A stretch of 64,000 nucleotides of DNA, taken from Psychrobacillus sp044762855. GTDB lineage: Bacteria; Bacillota; Bacilli; Bacillales_A; Planococcaceae. The notes beneath the pieces were generated by a model. That model saw only the letters and a program-made list of their open reading frames with translations, was not told the DNA's origin and did no database searches. The DNA is taken from assembly GCF_044762855.1 (NCBI RefSeq), contig NZ_JBIWFB010000003.1, positions 310,001-374,000 of the forward strand, written 5' to 3'. Positions 60,613-64,000 of the stretch are shown in pieces; the stretch's first letter is position 1; every line of letters begins with the position of its first letter. Position numbers and translations under genes: made by a program.

Positions 60613-62331
60613 TGCTTGTAATTTATACATTTGCTCATAGCGTCCTTGTAGTTGCAACAATTCGTCGTGCGTCCCACTTTCTACAATTTCTCCACGATCT
60701 AATACTAAAATGCGGTCTGCGTTTTTAATAGTAGAAAGTCGATGCGCAATGATAAAAGTCGTTCTGCCTTTTTTCAGTACATCCATCGCATGTTGGATAA
60801 TTTCTTCTGTTTCCGTATCAATATTAGAAGTTGCTTCATCTAGAATTAGAATAGCTGGGTCGAAGGCAAGTGCTCTTGCGAAAGAGACAAGCTGTCTTTG
60901 ACCAGAGGATAATGTACTCCCCTTCTCAATAACTGGTTCATCTAACCCTTTTTCTAAGTTTTTCAAAACTCGTTCTCCCCCGACTGCGGCTAATGAAGCT
61001 TCTACTTTCTCACGAGAAATGTTCGGATCATTTAAGCTCACATTCGATGCAATTGTTCCGGAGAATAAATACGGATCTTGTAAGACAATTCCCATATGAT
61101 CGCGAATTGTTTGTCTTGGTACTGTCGTAATATCGGTACCATCGATTAGAATTTTCCCTTTCGATGGATCATAGAAGCGGAACAATAAATTCATAATAGA
61201 GCTTTTACCAGATCCTGTATGACCTACAAGCGCTACAGTTTCCCCTTTATTAGCTATAAAATTTAAATTTTTCAGTACATATTCTTTTTCCTTGTATGCA
61301 AATGAAACATTTTGAAACTCTACATTTCCTTCGTATCGCTCCATTTTTGTATCTTCGACTTTTTCACCTGACTCATCGAGCAATCTAAACACACGTGAAC
61401 CTGCTACAAGTGATCTTTCCAATTGTGAGAACTGGTTGACTATACCTGTAATTGGGTTAAATAATCGTGTTGTATAGTCCACAAATGCATAAAGCATACC
61501 AGCTGAAACGATAGTACTTGGCTCCATTGATTGGAAGCCGAAATACGTAATGAACATAACGAACATAATCGAACGCAAAACACTAACTAAGTTAAATGAT
61601 GTAGCAGAATCCAATACTAATAATTTCTTTTGATAGCGATAATGCTCTTCATTCATCTCTTCAAATTCACGGTCCATTTGCTTTTCTCGTTTAAAGGCTT
61701 GAATAATGGACATCCCTTGAATCGATTCATTAAGCATTGCATTTAAATCCGCAATTTTCGTTCGAACGATATGATTATATTTAGACGCATATTTCCGGTA
61801 ACTAATCATCCAAATATATATGATTGGAAGAACAAATAGAGCCATTAAAGCCATTTGAACATTTAAGATGAAAAGTGCAACGTAAACACCTATTATCGAG
61901 ATAATACTCGTTGCAAATTGTGATAATACTTGCACATATAAATTACGAATTGCTTCCGTATCATTTGTTACACGAGCGACAACCTTACCAGCTGGCAAGT
62001 TATCAAAGTACTGAATCGGTAACGTTTGGATATGTTGAAATACATCGTTTCGTAATTTTTGTATCACCCGATTTGCCCCTATTTGTAGCTGAATAAACAT
62101 AAAGTATCGAAAAATTGCTGTCACAATACTTAAACCAAAAAACAGTGCTAGTAATAGTAGAATCGGTTGAAATTCAATCGTACCTTCTACAATATGTTCA
62201 TCAATAACTGTTTTAGCGATGAATGGCCCAGTTAAATCGGCTATTACAGCAATGGTTAAAAAGACTAAACCAAGCAAAATTGGCTTTTTATAAAATAATG
62301 CGTAATGGTAGAGTCGTTTTCCTGTACTCAT
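60592..62331 (-). CDS. yheH: Heterodimeric ABC exporter subunit YheH
   Basis: 579 residues: six-helix ABC exporter domain (1-320) and ATPase domain with Walker A LVGHTGSGKSSIMNLLF, signature LSSGQRQLVSFARAL and Walker B LILDEATSNID followed by the catalytic Glu. Pairs with YheI; B. subtilis YheIH is a multidrug exporter that also signals to the sporulation kinase KinA. ATGA overlap with yheI. Confidence 0.92.
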   Translation of the reverse strand: MSTGKRLYHYALFYKKPILLGLVFLTIAVIADLTGPFIAKTVIDEHIVEGTIEFQPILLLLALFFGLSIVTAIFRYFMFIQLQIGANRVIQKLRNDVFQHIQTLPIQYFDNLPAGKVVARVTNDTEAIRNLYVQVLSQFATSIISIIGVYVALFILNVQMALMALFVLPIIYIWMISYRKYASKYNHIVRTKIADLNAMLNESIQGMSIIQAFKREKQMDREFEEMNEEHYRYQKKLLVLDSATSFNLVSVLRSIMFVMFITYFGFQSMEPSTIVSAGMLYAFVDYTTRLFNPITGIVNQFSQLERSLVAGSRVFRLLDESGEKVEDTKMERYEGNVEFQNVSFAYKEKEYVLKNLNFIANKGETVALVGHTGSGKSSIMNLLFRFYDPSKGKILIDGTDITTVPRQTIRDHMGIVLQDPYLFSGTIASNVSLNDPNISREKVEASLAAVGGERVLKNLEKGLDEPVIEKGSTLSSGQRQLVSFARALAFDPAILILDEATSNIDTETEEIIQHAMDVLKKGRTTFIIAHRLSTIKNADRILVLDRGEIVESGTHDELLQLQGRYEQMYKLQAGVSSHA

Positions 62332-64000
62332 GACGACACCCCCTCAAGCTGTTGACGATCGTATTGTTCTTTGTACCAACCATTTTGCAAAAGAAGTTCT
62401 TCATGTGTACCTTCTTCTACAATTAGTCCTTCATCTAGCACGATAATATGGTCTGCATGCTGAATACCAGATAATCGATGCGTCGTAATAATTGTTGTCT
62501 TCCCACTACGTTCCGTTTGGATATTTTCAATAATTTTCGCTTCTGTTTTTGCATCTACTGCCGAAAGCGAATCGTCTAGTAGTAAAATTTCTGGATTTTT
62601 AATAAGTGCTCGTGCAATGGACACGCGCTGCTTCTGACCACCCGATAAGGAAACACCTTTTTCTCCTACTAAAGTTTCTAGTCCCATCGGAAGATTCATC
62701 AAATCTTGTTGGAAATGCGCTAAGCGGATTGCATCTTCTAGCTCTTGCTCCGTTGCATCCTCTTTTCCGAATAGGATGTTTTGGCGAATCGTTCTAGAAA
62801 ATAACACATGGTCTTGCGGAACATAGCCAATCCATTCTAAAACTTGATCTTTTGTTTGTTCAGAAATGGCAGTTTCTCCAATTGTTAATGCCCCTGTACC
62901 TATCGGATATTCTTTTAATAATTGCTTCATAAAAGTCGTCTTTCCAGCACCTGTTTTCCCGACAATACCAAGCGTTTGCCCTTTTTCTAGATTCACTCGA
63001 ATATTTTGTAAGTTTTTCACTTGGGACAATGGATATTGGAATCCAACTTGTTCAAATCCAATAGAGCTTGCGTCTTGTAACGTAATTGGATTCTTCGGAT
63101 CTTTGACATCTTGTTCATAATCCAATGTTTCTTGCACACGGTCTAAGGAAGCATTACCACGTTGCATCACATTTATCAACTCACCAATTGCGAACATTGG
63201 CCAGATAGCCATACCAAGGTAAACGTTAAAAGTGATTAAGTTACCAACTGTCATTTCACCTTTAGAAACTAAGTACGCGCCATATCCTAAAGCAACAACA
63301 TAACTAATACCTGTACCGACTTTTGTAATCGGTCCAAATAATGCATCAATTCGTTCCACGACCATATTTTTTTGATAAACATCTTCACTCATATCCGCAA
63401 ACTTTTTTTCATCTGCACGTTCCTGCACATACGCACGAATAACTCGTACTCCAGCGATTGACTCTAACACGCGGTCATTTAATTCACCAAACGCATCTTG
63501 TGCGATCATATATTTTTCATGAATGATTTTCCCTAAATATTGCATAATAAATGCCAGAATTGGTATCGGTAAAAGTGCAAAGAATGTAAGCTTCCATGAA
63601 ATGATGAAACCCATTGCAAGTATAAGTGCGGACATATACATCGTAGAATCGATCAATGTCATTATTCCGAACCCCGCAGTTTGGGATACCGCATTTAAAT
63701 CATTTGTTGCACGAGCCATCAGATCGCCCGTTCGATTTTTTTCATAAAAAGTTGGTGTCATACGTAAAAATTTACGATTTAATTTCGTCCGTAAAATTCG
63801 CTCAATGGAGATTGATCCACCAAATAACTGATATTGCCATATAAAATTGAGTATATACGCTACAACGATAATAACTAAAAACACGAAAAAGTATTGCCAT
63901 AATTGACTTGTTGTCATTTCTCCTAAAGTAATGGTATCAATGGCGTTTCCAACAATCCAAGGAGGTAAAATTTCTACAACACTTGCCACGATAAGCAATC
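62328..64000 (-). CDS. yheI: Heterodimeric ABC exporter subunit YheI, N terminus outside window
   Basis: 557 codons are visible; the frame is open to the window edge and the first membrane helix has already begun, so about 20-40 residues are missing. Walker A is GKTGAGKTTFMKQLL, the signature LSGGQKQRVSIARAL, and Walker B ILLLDDSLSAVD has Asp in place of the catalytic Glu, the degenerate site expected in the YheI half of the dimer. Coupled to yheH. Confidence 0.92.
   Translation of the reverse strand, partial: LLIVASVVEILPPWIVGNAIDTITLGEMTTSQLWQYFFVFLVIIVVAYILNFIWQYQLFGGSISIERILRTKLNRKFLRMTPTFYEKNRTGDLMARATNDLNAVSQTAGFGIMTLIDSTMYMSALILAMGFIISWKLTFFALLPIPILAFIMQYLGKIIHEKYMIAQDAFGELNDRVLESIAGVRVIRAYVQERADEKKFADMSEDVYQKNMVVERIDALFGPITKVGTGISYVVALGYGAYLVSKGEMTVGNLITFNVYLGMAIWPMFAIGELINVMQRGNASLDRVQETLDYEQDVKDPKNPITLQDASSIGFEQVGFQYPLSQVKNLQNIRVNLEKGQTLGIVGKTGAGKTTFMKQLLKEYPIGTGALTIGETAISEQTKDQVLEWIGYVPQDHVLFSRTIRQNILFGKEDATEQELEDAIRLAHFQQDLMNLPMGLETLVGEKGVSLSGGQKQRVSIARALIKNPEILLLDDSLSAVDAKTEAKIIENIQTERSGKTTIITTHRLSGIQHADHIIVLDEGLIVEEGTHEELLLQNGWYKEQYDRQQLEGVSS

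Overview
The window is low-GC DNA from a Gram-positive spore-forming bacterium of the order Bacillales. Evidence is the strong AGGAGG ribosome sites, frequent TTG/GTG starts, and Bacillus-type genes (hpr, prsA, ecsAB, yhaMNO, yheAB, a YjcZ-type sporulation peptide, hemEH, lplJ, a bceRSAB-type module). Gene order from about 18 to 64 kb follows the B. subtilis yhf-yhg-hem-yha-yhe region with insertions and rearrangements. A Psychrobacillus/Caryophanaceae-like host is my best guess, not a proven one.

Layout. 0-2.7 kb: the end of a sigma-54 activator, then a three-gene iron-sulfur/FAD oxidoreductase operon. 3-6.3 kb: the yrrT-luxS-mccA-mccB operon, which recycles S-adenosylhomocysteine to cysteine and makes AI-2. 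7-17.5 kb: an SLC13 transporter, an S66 peptidase, a decayed block, a FetAB-like ABC exporter with an acetyltransferase, an amino-acid permease, and S9 and S51 peptidases. 18-24 kb: lcfB with a FadR-type operator, then a BceRSAB-like antimicrobial-peptide sensing and resistance module. 24-29 kb: lplJ, yhfH, yhgE and its TetR regulator with two matching operators. 29-32 kb: a tightly overlapped operon of a beta-propeller lipoprotein, a two-component system and a FixH-like lipoprotein. 32-35 kb: hemEH and the haem monooxygenase hmoB. 35-46 kb: a secreted transglycosylase-like protein, an EamA transporter, an M20 amidohydrolase, ecsAB, hit, trpP with a TRAP-like leader, yhaH, hpr and prsA. 46-52 kb: yhaONM. 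52-59 kb: a c-di-GMP enzyme, an enoyl-CoA hydratase with a second FadR-like operator, yheA, yheB, a ferritin-like protein, yheE and an MFS transporter. 60-64 kb: the heterodimeric ABC exporter yheIH.

The least ordinary content is intergenic. Two well-preserved non-coding elements of about 600 bp (6.4-7.0 and 43.0-43.6 kb), a 738-bp rearranged composite (59.8-60.6 kb), a scrambled derivative (17.8-18.1 kb) and isolated ends (16.7 and 25.7 kb) share a terminal inverted repeat of the type ATAGGGATAATGYGYC. The full copies carry a 125-135-nt palindrome. Inside the elements, and free-standing at 2.9, 32.3 and 52.6 kb, are short arrays with an almost invariant 21-bp period. Each repeats an 11-12-bp box built on AGTTG, followed by about 10 variable bases, and each array has its own box version. 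I do not recognise this arrangement as a described system; it is the main candidate for something new here.

Regulatory sites readable from sequence are a pair of FadR-type palindromes, a pair of TGACCA-N11-YGGTCA TetR operators, a GAG/UAG leader before trpP, an XRE autoregulatory palindrome, and an inverted repeat before the GGDEF/EAL gene. I saw no rRNA, tRNA, CRISPR array, phage or transposase gene.
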